From NCBI GenBank assembly GCA_003220535.1, contig QHSU01000064.1:62001-126000 (forward strand): 64,000 nt of DNA, in the 5' to 3' direction. Position numbers and translations under genes: made by a program. Below the pieces are notes generated by a model. It was given only the letters and a program-made list of their open reading frames with translations, had not been told where the DNA came from and ran no database searches. The stretch comes from Candidatus Rokuibacteriota bacterium. Its GTDB lineage: Bacteria > Methylomirabilota > Methylomirabilia > Rokubacteriales > CSP1-6. This document shows positions 52,149 through 60,780 of this stretch, one piece after another (the stretch's first letter is position 1; each line of letters opens with the position of its first letter).

Positions 52149-53813
52149 TCAGGCGGTTCGCGCCGAGCGGAAGGTACCGGCTGACTGCTTGGCGGACTGC
52201 TTGAGGCTCAACGTCAGCTCGTATTTCTTCTCCGTGTGCGGATCGGGATTGAACACCGCCACCCACAGAGTCGCGTAGTCCCGCCCCAGCCCCGGCACTG
52301 ACGTCCCCTCCGGGAAGAGCCGTAACACTTCCGACTTGAGATCGGCTCGTCCGACCGGTGGCATGGTCAGAAGCCACGCGTGATCGGAGTCGTTGCGGCC
52401 GTCTGTGAGCTTCACGTCGATCGAGCGCGGCTCCCTGAGATCGGCGGCGATGGCGAAGAATCGCGTCGTGAACGGCGCCACGACGACCGGGAACCGATGG
52501 TCGGCGAATCGCTGTCGCTCCTGCGTCAGCCGCTGCGAATTGTGCTCGGGATCACCGATCCGGTTGCTCGGGTGCGTGAAGATGCGCGTCTCGGTGGTCG
52601 ACTCGAGAATCCGCGCGTGGGTCCAGAGGCCGGGCTCCGGCACGGCGGCGAGCAGGACGGCCTTGACGAACTCGGGATACTGCTCGGGCAGGTGTCCATC
52701 GCTCACGAGGATGTTGTAGAGGTGCGCGCCCACGGACTTCGGCTGGCCGGCGGAGCCGGGCTGAAACGTCTTGAGGCTGTTGAGCGCCTTGTTGACGAAG
52801 CCCGAGTACTTGTGCTCGATGTGCTCGAGGAGGATCGAGTAGCCGTACGCCAGGAGGCCTTCCTCGTAGTCGGTGCTCTTCTGGATCGGGACGCTCAGCA
52901 CGTAGCTGTACTTGCCGAGCTCCTCCTTGACGGCATCCGCGAAGGCGAGCGTGCCCCTCCAGCTCGTCCAGCGCGCCCACGCCGAGACCCACCACTGCGC
53001 GGCTTCGTCTTGCGCGGCGTGCTCGACCGCCTGGGCCGCCTCGAGCTCGGCGCCGGCCCTCACCACAGGGACGCTGGCCGCGACGGGCGCCGGCGCGGCC
53101 GCCGCGGGTCGAGCCGCCGGTTCTCTTGGCGCCGGCGCGACCGGCCGTTCAACGGCCGGGGCGGGCGGCGGGGCGCCGATCACGAGCTTGCCGCGCGCCG
53201 CCGCGACCGCCAGGGTCCTGCCGAAGGACTGCGTCACGGTCTCGTCGAGGGCGGCGAACTTCTCGTCGTCGAGGGCGTCGCGTCCTTCGATGATCGAGAG
53301 CAGCGCGGCGAACGACGGCGTGCTCTCGAGGAACGCGGGTGCATTCTCCGTGTCGAACGCCTTGGGGTCGAGGGCGGCCTCACGGATCTCCTTGGCCTTG
53401 GCCAGGCACTGGACGAGCGCCGGGAAGCTCGGGCCATCGACGTGGGAGACTGTCAGCACCCGGTCGAGCACCGCCAGGACCCGTGTGCGTGCCTCGGCCA
53501 GGGCGGCCTTCTTCTCCTGAATGGCGAGCGCCTGCACCACCGTCTCGAGCACGGGTTCGAGCGCTTTGAGGCCATCGATCTCCGCCATCCCTGGAGCGTT
53601 GATCGAAAGCGACCGCGCGGCCTCCAGAACCCGATGGCGGACGTCCACGAAGTCGGTGCGGACCCTCGTGATTTCGTCGAGCAGGGATTCGGGGGGCAGG
53701 GCGCCGGACGCCTGAATCTGCTGGGCCGTCTGGGCGAGCGTTGCTGCCAGGCCCGAGAACCTTTCATTCAACGCGGTGAGACGTTTGGCCAGGTCGTCGG
53801 CGTTCAGCGCCAT
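52149..53813 (-). CDS. Large protein of unknown function
   Basis: 554 residues from ATG 53813. The N-terminal ~200 residues are helical (NADDLAKRLTALNERFSGL, LLDEITRVRTDFVDVRHRVL), then an Ala/Pro-rich linker (about 235-280), then a folded C-terminal region (WWVSAWARWTSWRGTLAFAD, SVGAHLYNILVSDGH, EPGLWTHARILESTTETRIF) ending in beta-rich sequence with LWVAVFNPDPH. No signal peptide or transmembrane helix. TAGAAT lies 13 bases before the ATG on the minus strand with no Shine-Dalgarno, giving a leader of about six bases. I do not recognise a family. Confidence 0.65.
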   Translation of the reverse strand: MALNADDLAKRLTALNERFSGLAATLAQTAQQIQASGALPPESLLDEITRVRTDFVDVRHRVLEAARSLSINAPGMAEIDGLKALEPVLETVVQALAIQEKKAALAEARTRVLAVLDRVLTVSHVDGPSFPALVQCLAKAKEIREAALDPKAFDTENAPAFLESTPSFAALLSIIEGRDALDDEKFAALDETVTQSFGRTLAVAAARGKLVIGAPPPAPAVERPVAPAPREPAARPAAAAPAPVAASVPVVRAGAELEAAQAVEHAAQDEAAQWWVSAWARWTSWRGTLAFADAVKEELGKYSYVLSVPIQKSTDYEEGLLAYGYSILLEHIEHKYSGFVNKALNSLKTFQPGSAGQPKSVGAHLYNILVSDGHLPEQYPEFVKAVLLAAVPEPGLWTHARILESTTETRIFTHPSNRIGDPEHNSQRLTQERQRFADHRFPVVVAPFTTRFFAIAADLREPRSIDVKLTDGRNDSDHAWLLTMPPVGRADLKSEVLRLFPEGTSVPGLGRDYATLWVAVFNPDPHTEKKYELTLSLKQSAKQSAGTFRSARTA

Positions 53814-53921
53814 GGGATTGAAATTGATTCTAACGCGGGGCTCCCGGCAGGTGTCAAACAGTCCGGGAGGGGGCCCCTCTCCCCCCAGGGTCCGGCCCAG
53901 TGCTGCATGGTCTCGCGATGA

Positions 53922-53927
53922 TAGACT
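53922..53927 (+). promoter_or_regulatory. -10 box TAGACT, leaderless promoter of the CoA transferase operon
   Basis: TAGACT followed by six bases (CCTGGC) and GTG 53934, with no Shine-Dalgarno. Confidence 0.55.
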
Positions 53928-53933
53928 CCTGGC

Positions 53934-55124
53934 GTGGCGCACCCGCTCGAAGGCATGGTCGTTGCCGATCTGACCCAGAACGTCGCCGGGCCCTTTTGCA
54001 CCCAGATTCTCGGGGACATGGGAGCCGAGGTCATCAAGGTCGAGCGGCCGGGACGTGGCGACGACGCGAGGGCGTGGGCGCCGCCCTACTGGGGCCAGGA
54101 GAGCGCGACGTTCATCGCGCTGAATCGCAACAAGAAGAGCCTGGCCCTCGATCTCAAGTCCCCGGGCGGGCTCGAGATCCTGCAGCGACTGGTCCGTCGG
54201 GCCGATGTGTTCGTCCAGAGCCTCCGGCCCGGGGCCGTCGACGAGCTCGGCCTCGACTTCGCCGGGGCTGTCCGCCTCAATCCGAGGATCGTCTACTGCT
54301 CGATCACCGCATTCGGAGCGCGGGGGCCGCTCCGGCACCTGCCCGGATACGATCCGTTGATGCAAGCGTACAGCGGCCTGATGTCGGTGAATGGCCATCC
54401 CGGGATGGAGCCGGCCCGGGTTGGGACGTCGATCGTCGACATGGGCACCGGGATGTGGGCGGCCCTCGGCGTGGTCGCCGCGCTTCGCCAGCGCGACGCG
54501 ACCGGGCGCGCCGTCGAGGTCACGACGGCGCTCTTCGAGACGGCGCTGATGTGGATGTCCTATCACGCCATGGGCTATCTCGCCTCGCGCGAGGTGCCCC
54601 AGCCGCAGGGCTCGGGGACCGCGATGATCGCGCCGTACCAGGCGTTCCCGACGTCCGACGGCTTCGCGATGATCGGCGCGGCCTCCGACGCGTTGTTCGC
54701 GCGTCTCGCGGTGGCGCTCGGTTGCCCCGAGCTCGTCGCCGACGAGCGGTTCAAGGACAATCCCGCGCGGGTGACGAATCGCGCGGCGCTCGTCGAGGCG
54801 CTCTCGAAGCGGACGCGCGAGCGGAAGGCGGCCGAGCTCGTCGACGCGCTCCGCGTCGCCGGGGTGCCGGCGGCCCCGATCCTGACCGTGGACCAGATGC
54901 TGGACGAGCCGCAGACGCTCGAGAGCGGCGTGCTCGTCGGTGCCCACCACCCGCGCTTGCCCGAGTACCGGAGCATCGGCCTGCCGCTCACCTGGGACGG
55001 AATCCGGCCGACGGTCCGCCGCGTCCCTCCACTCCTCGGCGAGCACAGCAGCGACGTCCTCACCTGGCTCGGCTACACGCTCGACGACGTCCGGAGTCTC
55101 CGGGGCAACGGCGTCATCCAGTGA
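53934..55124 (+). CDS. CaiB/BaiF-type (class III) CoA transferase
   Basis: 396 residues. VVADLTQNVAGPFCTQILGD, GAEVIKVERPGRGDDARAW, NRNKKSLALDLKSPGG and VQSLRPGAVDELGLD are family motifs; the catalytic Asp position is in GTSIVDMGTGMWAAL. Substrate unknown. First gene of an operon with an enoyl-CoA hydratase and an acyl-CoA dehydrogenase, suggesting activation and beta-oxidation of one acid. Leaderless-type promoter at 53922. Confidence 0.88.
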   Translation: MAHPLEGMVVADLTQNVAGPFCTQILGDMGAEVIKVERPGRGDDARAWAPPYWGQESATFIALNRNKKSLALDLKSPGGLEILQRLVRRADVFVQSLRPGAVDELGLDFAGAVRLNPRIVYCSITAFGARGPLRHLPGYDPLMQAYSGLMSVNGHPGMEPARVGTSIVDMGTGMWAALGVVAALRQRDATGRAVEVTTALFETALMWMSYHAMGYLASREVPQPQGSGTAMIAPYQAFPTSDGFAMIGAASDALFARLAVALGCPELVADERFKDNPARVTNRAALVEALSKRTRERKAAELVDALRVAGVPAAPILTVDQMLDEPQTLESGVLVGAHHPRLPEYRSIGLPLTWDGIRPTVRRVPPLLGEHSSDVLTWLGYTLDDVRSLRGNGVIQ

Positions 55125-55918
55125 GCGCCGCGACCTATCGCCACCTCCTCGTCACGCGCTCGGACGACCAGCGGATCGTCACGGTGACGCTGAACCGCCC
55201 GGAGCAGATGAACGCCATGAACACGGCGATGGGCGAGGATCTGCTCGCCTGCTTCGACGGTCTGCAGCACGATCCCAACGTACGAGTGGTCGTCTTCACC
55301 GGTGCTGGCGATCGGGCGTTCTGCGCGGGGGGCGATCTCAAGGAACGCAACGCGATGACCGACGAGGCGTGGCGCGCGCAGCACGTGATCTTCGAGCAGG
55401 CGGCGTTCCGCGTGCTCCGGTGCCCGGTCCCGGTGATCGCGGCGGTCGAGGGATTCGCCCTCGCCGGGGGATGCGAGCTCGCGATCCTGTCGGACTTCAT
55501 CGTCGCGAGCGAGACGGCGGTCTTTGGCGTGCCGGAGACGACGCTCGGGATCTTTCCCGGCATCGGCGGCACCCAGCTCCTGCCGCGGATCGTAGGCGCG
55601 CCGCTCGCCAAGGAGCTGATCTTCACGGGGCGCCGCATGCGGGCCGACGAGGCCAAGGCGGCGGGCCTCGTCAACCACCTGGTTCCGCCGGGCCAGGCGC
55701 GCGCGACGGCGACCCAGATCGCCGGCACGATCGCCAGGAACGGGCCCATCGCCGTGCGTCAGGCGAAGAAGGCCATCGCCTACGGCGCCGAGACGGACCT
55801 CGACACCGCCATGATCCTCGCGATCGAGGCCTATAATGCGACCGTCGTGACCGAGGACCGTCTCGAGGGCGTCCGCGCCTTCAACGAGAAGCGGAAACCC
55901 GAGTTCAAGGGGAAGTGA
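55121..55918 (+). CDS. Enoyl-CoA hydratase/isomerase
   Basis: 265 residues. IVTVTLNRPEQMNAMNTAM, RAFCAGGDLKERN, AVEGFALAGGCELAILSDF with one catalytic-type Glu, FGVPETTLGIFPGIGGTQLL with the second, and LIFTGRRMRADEAKAAGLVN. Both Glu positions of true enoyl-CoA hydratases are present. GTG 55121 overlaps the CoA transferase stop by four bases. Confidence 0.9.
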   Translation: MSAATYRHLLVTRSDDQRIVTVTLNRPEQMNAMNTAMGEDLLACFDGLQHDPNVRVVVFTGAGDRAFCAGGDLKERNAMTDEAWRAQHVIFEQAAFRVLRCPVPVIAAVEGFALAGGCELAILSDFIVASETAVFGVPETTLGIFPGIGGTQLLPRIVGAPLAKELIFTGRRMRADEAKAAGLVNHLVPPGQARATATQIAGTIARNGPIAVRQAKKAIAYGAETDLDTAMILAIEAYNATVVTEDRLEGVRAFNEKRKPEFKGK

Positions 55919-55920
55919 CG

Positions 55921-57087
55921 ATGGCGTCGATCGATCTAGCGCTCAGCGAAGAGCAGCGCGCGCTCCGGGCGGGTGTGCTGGAGATCTGCAAGCGGTACCC
56001 CGGCGAGTACTGGCGCGATCTCGACACGAGGCGCGAGTACCCCGAGAAGTTCGTGGCCGAGCTCACCCAGGCGGGCTACCTCGCCGCGCTGATCCCGCAG
56101 GAGTACGGGGGCGCGGGGCTCGGCATCCGCGAGGGCGGCTTGATCCTCGAGACGATCAACTACTCGGGCGGCAACGCGGGGGCCTGTCACGCCCAGATGT
56201 ACATCATGGGCACCGTGCTGCGACACGGCTCCGCCGAGCAGAAGCGCGAGTACCTGCCCAAGATCGCAACGGGGGCCTTACGGCTCCAGGCCTTCGGCGT
56301 GACCGAGCCGAACTCGGGCTCGGACACCACGCAGCTCCAGACCACGGCGATCCGCAGGGGCGATCGCTACGTCGTCAACGGCCAGAAGATCTTCATCTCC
56401 CGCGTGCTGCAATCCGACCTGATGCTGCTCCTCGCGCGCACGACGCCCGCGGACGGGGTGAAGCGCCGGACCGACGGGCTGTCCGTCTTCCTGATCGACA
56501 TCCGCGACCTGAAGGGGTTCGAGGTCCGCCCGCTCCGAATGATGATGAACCACTCGACGAACGCGTTGTTCTTCGACAACGTCGAGATTCCGGCCACGAG
56601 CCTGATCGGCGAAGAGGGCAAGGGGTTCTCGTACATCCTGGACGGGATGAACGCCGAGCGCATCCTGGTCGCCTCGGACTCGCTCGGCGATGCGCGCTGG
56701 TTCATCGAGAAGGCGGTGGCGTACTCGAACCAGCGCGTCATCTTCGGCCGGCCCATCGGCGCCAACCAGGGCGTGCAGTTCCCGATCGCGCGTGCCCACG
56801 TCTCGACCGACGCGGCGCAGCTCATGCGTGACAAGGCGGCGGCGCTGTTCGACGCGGGCCAGCCATGCGGGGGCGAGGCCAACATGGCGAAGTACCTCGG
56901 CGCCGAGGCGGCCTGGGAGGCCGGCAACGCGTGCATCGACTGTCACGGCGGCTACGGGTATGCCGAGGAGTACGACGTGGAGCGCAAGTTCCGCGAGTGT
57001 CGCCTCTACAAGACGGCGCCGGTCAACAACAACCTCGTGCTCGCCTACGTCGGCGAGCACGTGCTCGGGATGCCGCGGAGTTATTAG
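55921..57087 (+). CDS. Acyl-CoA dehydrogenase
   Basis: 388 residues. IPQEYGGAGLGIREGGLILE, QAFGVTEPNSGSDTTQLQT (FAD binding), DGLSVFLIDIRDLKGFEVR and CHGGYGYAEEYDVERKFREC. The usual C-terminal catalytic Glu is replaced by TAPVNNNLVLAYVGEHVLG, but GMNAERILVAS carries a Glu at the position used by isovaleryl- and long-chain acyl-CoA dehydrogenases. ATG 55921 has AGGGG eight bases upstream; a GTG two codons earlier overlaps the hydratase stop. Last gene of the operon; a terminator follows. Confidence 0.88.
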   Translation: MASIDLALSEEQRALRAGVLEICKRYPGEYWRDLDTRREYPEKFVAELTQAGYLAALIPQEYGGAGLGIREGGLILETINYSGGNAGACHAQMYIMGTVLRHGSAEQKREYLPKIATGALRLQAFGVTEPNSGSDTTQLQTTAIRRGDRYVVNGQKIFISRVLQSDLMLLLARTTPADGVKRRTDGLSVFLIDIRDLKGFEVRPLRMMMNHSTNALFFDNVEIPATSLIGEEGKGFSYILDGMNAERILVASDSLGDARWFIEKAVAYSNQRVIFGRPIGANQGVQFPIARAHVSTDAAQLMRDKAAALFDAGQPCGGEANMAKYLGAEAAWEAGNACIDCHGGYGYAEEYDVERKFRECRLYKTAPVNNNLVLAYVGEHVLGMPRSY

Positions 57088-57091
57088 GAAG

Positions 57092-57128
57092 ATGGGGGGC
57101 CCCGACATGGCCCCCCATGGGCCTTTTT
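57092..57128 (+). terminator. Strong intrinsic terminator after the acyl-CoA dehydrogenase gene
   Basis: ATGGGGGGCC (57092-57101) and GGCCCCCCAT (57109-57118) pair perfectly over 10 bp with a 7-base loop, followed by GGGCC and five T (57124-57128). It lies just after the stop of the plus-strand operon and before the convergent dps gene. Confidence 0.85.
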
Positions 57129-57138
57129 CAGCAGCCTG

Positions 57139-57636
57139 CTAGCGGGAGCGGGTTGGGGTCTTGCTCTCCAGGAACGAGCGGAGCATCCACGCCATCTTCT
57201 CGTGCTTCTCCATGAGCCCGACGAGGAAGTCGTTCGTGCCGGTGTCGTGATACTTGTCCGCGGTCGCGTCGGCGTCGGCGCGTAGCTGGCGGACGATCGC
57301 CTCGTGGTCGGCCACGAGGTTCTCGAGCATCTCCACCGCGGCCGGGTACTGGCCGGGGTGCTCCTTGAGGCGCGCGGCATCCTGGAACTCGACCAGGGTC
57401 GCCACCGTGTGCCCGCCCAGCGTGCGCGCCCGCTCGGCCACGTCGTCGACGATGTCGTTCAGCTCCGCGTACTGCTCGGCGAAGAACTTGTGCAGGTCAT
57501 TGAACTGCGGGCCGACCACGTTCCAGTGGTAGTTACGGGTCTTCGTGTAGACGACGTACTCGTCGGCCAGCAGCGCATTCAGGATCTTGACCACGCTCAC
57601 GCGGTCCTTGTCCGCGATTCCGATGTTGGGGTTCAT
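57139..57636 (-). CDS. dps: Dps-family DNA-protecting ferritin
   Basis: 165 residues. Ferroxidase motifs of Dps: TRNYHWNVVGPQFNDLHKFF (His, Asp) and EQYAELNDIVDDVAERARTLG (Asp, Glu), then the helical VEMLENLVADHEAIVRQLR. Forms a 12-subunit cage that oxidises and stores iron and shields DNA. ATG 57636 has GGAG six bases upstream. The open frame further upstream has no homology. Confidence 0.92.
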   Translation of the reverse strand: MNPNIGIADKDRVSVVKILNALLADEYVVYTKTRNYHWNVVGPQFNDLHKFFAEQYAELNDIVDDVAERARTLGGHTVATLVEFQDAARLKEHPGQYPAAVEMLENLVADHEAIVRQLRADADATADKYHDTGTNDFLVGLMEKHEKMAWMLRSFLESKTPTRSR

Positions 57637-57734
57637 CCGGTTCTCCTCGTCTGTTGGATGCCGGCCAGCTCCCGAGGGGTTCGCCCGCCGCCGTGCTACA
57701 GTTCTCCACACCCCCCGGAGGTCTGGAGGATGCC

Positions 57735-58688
57735 ATGAAGCTGCCCGCACGTGTCACGATTTGTGAGGTGGGGACCCGGGACGGGTTCCAGATCGAGCCC
57801 GACTTCATTCCGACCGAGCAGAAGGTCGAGGTGGTGGACCTCTTGGCCGACGCCGGCCTGCCCCGCATCGAGGTGACGTCCTTCGTCCATCCCAAAGTCG
57901 TCCCGCAGCTGCGCGACGCCGAGGCGGTCATGGCGCGCATCGCGCGCCGCCCGGGCACGCGCTACGCGGCGCTCGTGCCCAACGACAAGGGCGCCGTGCG
58001 CGCGGTCGACGCCGGAGTCGATGCGATCCACACCGTGGTCTCCGCCAGCGAGAGCCACAACCTCGCCAACGTCAACATGACGATCGCCGAGTCGATGGAG
58101 AAGCTGCGCGCGGTGATGCAGGTGGCCGAGCGCGCGAAGGTGTCAGTGGGATGCGGCGTGTCCACCTCGTTCGGCTGTCCGTTCGAGGGCGACGTCCCCC
58201 TTGGACAGCTCGAGAGCGTCGTGCGGCGGCTGACCGACATCGGCGCGCACGCGATCGGCCTCGCCGACACGACTGGGATGGCGAACCCGCGCCAGGTCGC
58301 GCGCGTCTTCGAGCACCTGATGCCAAAATTCCCGGCGATCGAGTGGACGTTGCACACGCACGACACCCGCGCGATGGCGATCCCGAACATCCTGGCCGCG
58401 ATGGAGTACGGCGTCACGAACTTCGACGCCTCGATCGGCGGTCTGGGCGGCTGCCCGTTCGCCCCGGGCGCCTCCGGCAATGTCTGCAGCGAAGACCTGG
58501 TCCACTGTCTCTCCGCCATGGGGATCGAGACCGAGATCGACCTCGACCGGCTGATCGCGGTGTCGCGGCGGGTCCAGGCGATCGTCGGCCGCACGCTCCC
58601 CGGCCAGATCGTCAAGGCGGGCAAGTCGACGCGACGCTACCCCCTGCCCGATACCGTCGCGTCACGCCTGCCCGCCGCCCGCGCGTGA
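57735..58688 (+). CDS. Hydroxymethylglutaryl-CoA lyase-like aldolase
   Basis: 317 residues of the HMG-CoA lyase/DRE-TIM family. CEVGTRDGFQIEPDFIP (metal-binding Asp and catalytic Arg), EVTSFVHPKVVPQLRDAE, VSTSFGCPFEGDVPL, LHTHDTRAMAIPNI (metal His pair) and GGLGGCPFAPGASGNVCSED with the catalytic Cys. Cleaves HMG-CoA or a similar 3-hydroxyacyl-CoA in leucine or acid breakdown. GGAGG lies five bases before ATG 57735. Coupled to the methyltransferase by a four-base overlap. Confidence 0.88.
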   Translation: MKLPARVTICEVGTRDGFQIEPDFIPTEQKVEVVDLLADAGLPRIEVTSFVHPKVVPQLRDAEAVMARIARRPGTRYAALVPNDKGAVRAVDAGVDAIHTVVSASESHNLANVNMTIAESMEKLRAVMQVAERAKVSVGCGVSTSFGCPFEGDVPLGQLESVVRRLTDIGAHAIGLADTTGMANPRQVARVFEHLMPKFPAIEWTLHTHDTRAMAIPNILAAMEYGVTNFDASIGGLGGCPFAPGASGNVCSEDLVHCLSAMGIETEIDLDRLIAVSRRVQAIVGRTLPGQIVKAGKSTRRYPLPDTVASRLPAARA

Positions 58689-59242
58689 CCAAGCAGGCGC
58701 GCCGGATGCTGGCGGTGATGGATCGTGCCACGACCGCGTGGCACATCCCGAACGTCGGGCGGGCCAAAGGCCGTCTCCTCCGCCGGCTCATCGACCGCCA
58801 CCGGCCCACGCGCGGGATCGAGCTCGGCTCGCTCCTCGGCTACTCGGCCATCCTGATCGCCGGCTCGATGCCACCCCGCGGACGGCTCACGTGCATCGAG
58901 GCGAACCCCTTCCTGGCCTACCTGGTGCGCGCGAACGTCGCCGAGGCGGGCCTGGGTCGGCGCGTGAAGGTCGTCGGCGGCGACGCGCTACGGACGATCC
59001 CGCTCCTGCCCGGCCGCTTCGACTTCGCCTTCATCGACGCCGAGAAGGAAGACTATCTCGACTACCTTCGCCAGCTCGAGCCCAAGCTCGTCCCCGGCGC
59101 CGTCGTCGTCGCCGACAACACGGGCATCGCGCGCCGGGAGGTGGCGCCCTACCTCGACTACGTGCGGACCGGCGGCCGCTATGAGAGTCGCGGCTACGAC
59201 TTCGACGACGACGCCATGGAGGTCTCGGTCCTGCGCCGCTGA
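58685..59242 (+). CDS. Class I SAM-dependent O-methyltransferase
   Basis: 185 residues. Rossmann-fold methyltransferase of the catechol/CCoA-OMT type: GIELGSLLGYSAILIAGSM (SAM motif I), RLTCIEANPFLAYLVRANV (motif II), GRFDFAFIDAEKEDYLDYL (metal-binding Asp and substrate loop) and VVVADNTGI (metal Asp/Asn). GTG 58685 overlaps the lyase stop. Its last 49 bases overlap the 3' end of the second citrate synthase on the other strand. Confidence 0.85.
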   Translation: MTKQARRMLAVMDRATTAWHIPNVGRAKGRLLRRLIDRHRPTRGIELGSLLGYSAILIAGSMPPRGRLTCIEANPFLAYLVRANVAEAGLGRRVKVVGGDALRTIPLLPGRFDFAFIDAEKEDYLDYLRQLEPKLVPGAVVVADNTGIARREVAPYLDYVRTGGRYESRGYDFDDDAMEVSVLRR

Positions 59243-60390
59243 TCGGGCAGGATCGGCCGAGGCGCCGGCCCGACGTAATCGGCGCGCGGCCTGATGAGCC
59301 GGTTGTCGGCGAACTGCTCGAGCGCGTGCGCGCACCAGCCGGCGACGCGCCCGACCGCGAAGATCGACGTGCAGAAGTCGGGCGGGATCCCGAGCGCGTC
59401 GTAGACCACGGCCGAGAAGAAGTCGACGTTCACCGGCAAGGTCGTCCGGGCCCGCATCGCGTCGTAGACGCGCTCGGCGACCTCGAAGAGCTTCTGCCGG
59501 CCGGTGGCCTCGGCCATCGACTTCGCCATCCCCCGGAGGACTCGCGCTCGCGCGTCGTCCACGCGGTAGACGCGGTGGCCGAACCCGGGCACGCGCGCCC
59601 GAGGGTTCCCGCGCTCGTGCCTGGACAGCCCGGCCCGCGCCCCCAGGCGTGACTCGATGTAGCCCTCGGCGCGTGCCGGCTCGTCGATCTCGAGCAGCAT
59701 CGCCAGCACGTCCTCGTTGGCGCCACCGTGCCGCGGCCCCTTCAGCGTCGCGATCGCCGACACGATCGCGGCGTGGAGATCAGCGAGCGTGGCGACGGCG
59801 ACGCGCGCGGCGAACGTCGAGGCGTTGAGCTCGTGGTCGGCGTGCAGGGTGAGGACCACGTCCAGGACCCGCGCGACCTCCCGCGACGGCGCCTGCCCGT
59901 CCAGGAGCTCGAGGAAATACGCCGCGTGGGAGACCGCGGCCGGCGTCGCCACGGGCGCCCGGCCCGTCCGGATCCGCTGCCAGGCCGCGACCGTCTCCGG
60001 CACGAGGGTCATGAGCCTGAACGCCTTGCGCAGATTGGCCTCGGGATCGCTCGCGCGGACGTCCGGATCGCGGGTCGCGGCGAGCGACACGGCCGTCCGG
60101 AGCGCGTCGAGGGGGTGGCTGTCACGGGGTAGGCTCTGGAGCAAGTCAGCCACGGGTGCCGGCAGGCCGCGGGCCGCCTCGAGCCGCGCCTTGAACTGGG
60201 CCGATTCGGCGGCGGACGGCAGCTCGCCCCGCCAGAGCAGTACCGTAACGTCCTCGAACGAGGCGGTCCCGGCGACCTCGCCGATCTCGTAGCCCCGGTA
60301 GTAGAGCCTCCCCGCCGCACCGTCGACCTGGCAGATCGCCGAGCGCGTCGCGATGACGTCTTCGAGCCCCGCCTTCCATTCGCTCTCCAT
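59194..60390 (-). CDS. Citrate synthase, second copy
   Basis: 398 residues. RLYYRGYEIGEVAGTASFED, LRKAFRLMTLVPETVAAWQR, the catalytic His regions LHADHELNASTFAARV and GPRHGGANEDVLAM, GFGHRVYRVDDARA and VNVDFFSAVVYDALGIP with the catalytic Asp. Divergent in sequence from the copy at 24158 and without an N-terminal HTH. A Ser/Arg-rich tail of ~14 residues follows the family's normal end. AGGAGG lies five bases before ATG 60390, and a perfect minus-strand TATAAT is at 60425-60430. Faces a small HTH gene across a repeat-rich promoter. Confidence 0.88.
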   Translation of the reverse strand: MESEWKAGLEDVIATRSAICQVDGAAGRLYYRGYEIGEVAGTASFEDVTVLLWRGELPSAAESAQFKARLEAARGLPAPVADLLQSLPRDSHPLDALRTAVSLAATRDPDVRASDPEANLRKAFRLMTLVPETVAAWQRIRTGRAPVATPAAVSHAAYFLELLDGQAPSREVARVLDVVLTLHADHELNASTFAARVAVATLADLHAAIVSAIATLKGPRHGGANEDVLAMLLEIDEPARAEGYIESRLGARAGLSRHERGNPRARVPGFGHRVYRVDDARARVLRGMAKSMAEATGRQKLFEVAERVYDAMRARTTLPVNVDFFSAVVYDALGIPPDFCTSIFAVGRVAGWCAHALEQFADNRLIRPRADYVGPAPRPILPDQRRRTETSMASSSKS

Positions 60391-60410
60391 CGCCGCCTCC
60401 TGAGGTCTGT

Positions 60411-60447
60411 ATTGATTTTTATTGATTATACTTTACTAAGATTGATT
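60411..60447. promoter_or_regulatory. Operator-like ATTGATT triple repeat over the citrate synthase promoter
   Basis: ATTGATT occurs at 60411, 60421 and 60441, spaced 10 and 20 bp, so all three copies face one side of the helix. This is an AT-rich island in GC-rich DNA. The copies lie at the predicted start of transcription, across the minus-strand TATAAT (60425-60430), and just upstream of it, a layout expected of a repressor or activator site. The neighbouring HTH protein is the obvious candidate binder. Confidence 0.55.
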
Positions 60448-60506
60448 CGACCAGGCGACCCTGGACGCGGCCGGCCGCGCCTGTTAGGGTCGGGAAGCGT
60501 GGGGTC

Positions 60507-60779
60507 ATGATCAGCGTGAACGGCGAGGAATACCTGACGGTCAAGGAGGCCACGCGGCTGCTCGGGGTGAAGCCGGCGACGCTCTATGCCTACGTGAGCC
60601 GCGGCGTGCTCCGGAGCTACCGTCAGGGGATCAAGCGCCAGCGGCTCTACCGTCGGGTGGAGGTCGAAGGCCTCCTGCGCCTGGCGCCGAGCACGACGCG
60701 CGGAGCGAACGTGATCCCGTTCCGCCCCGCGACGCGACGGCCCCGCATCCCGCTGGCCGAGTCGTGGATCCGAGACTGA
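60507..60779 (+). CDS. Small MerR/excisionase-type HTH protein
   Basis: 90 residues. Winged-HTH of the MerR/excisionase group: EEYLTVKEATRLLGVKPATL, YAYVSRGVLRSYRQG and RLYRRVEVEGLLRLA. This sequence type, with VKPATLYAYVSRG, is what is found fused to the N terminus of some citrate synthases. Here it is a free protein, divergent from citrate synthase copy 2. The tail (about 65-90) is Arg/Pro-rich. TAGGGT at 60485-60490 is a possible -10. Probably regulates the adjacent citrate synthase. Confidence 0.75.
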   Translation: MISVNGEEYLTVKEATRLLGVKPATLYAYVSRGVLRSYRQGIKRQRLYRRVEVEGLLRLAPSTTRGANVIPFRPATRRPRIPLAESWIRD

Positions 60780-60780
60780 C

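Noticed and set aside
52149-55046. Extension of the unknown minus-strand protein to 965 residues
   Set aside because: The extra N-terminal part is antisense to the CoA transferase gene and shows no fold-like composition; the ATG at 53813 begins the plausible protein.
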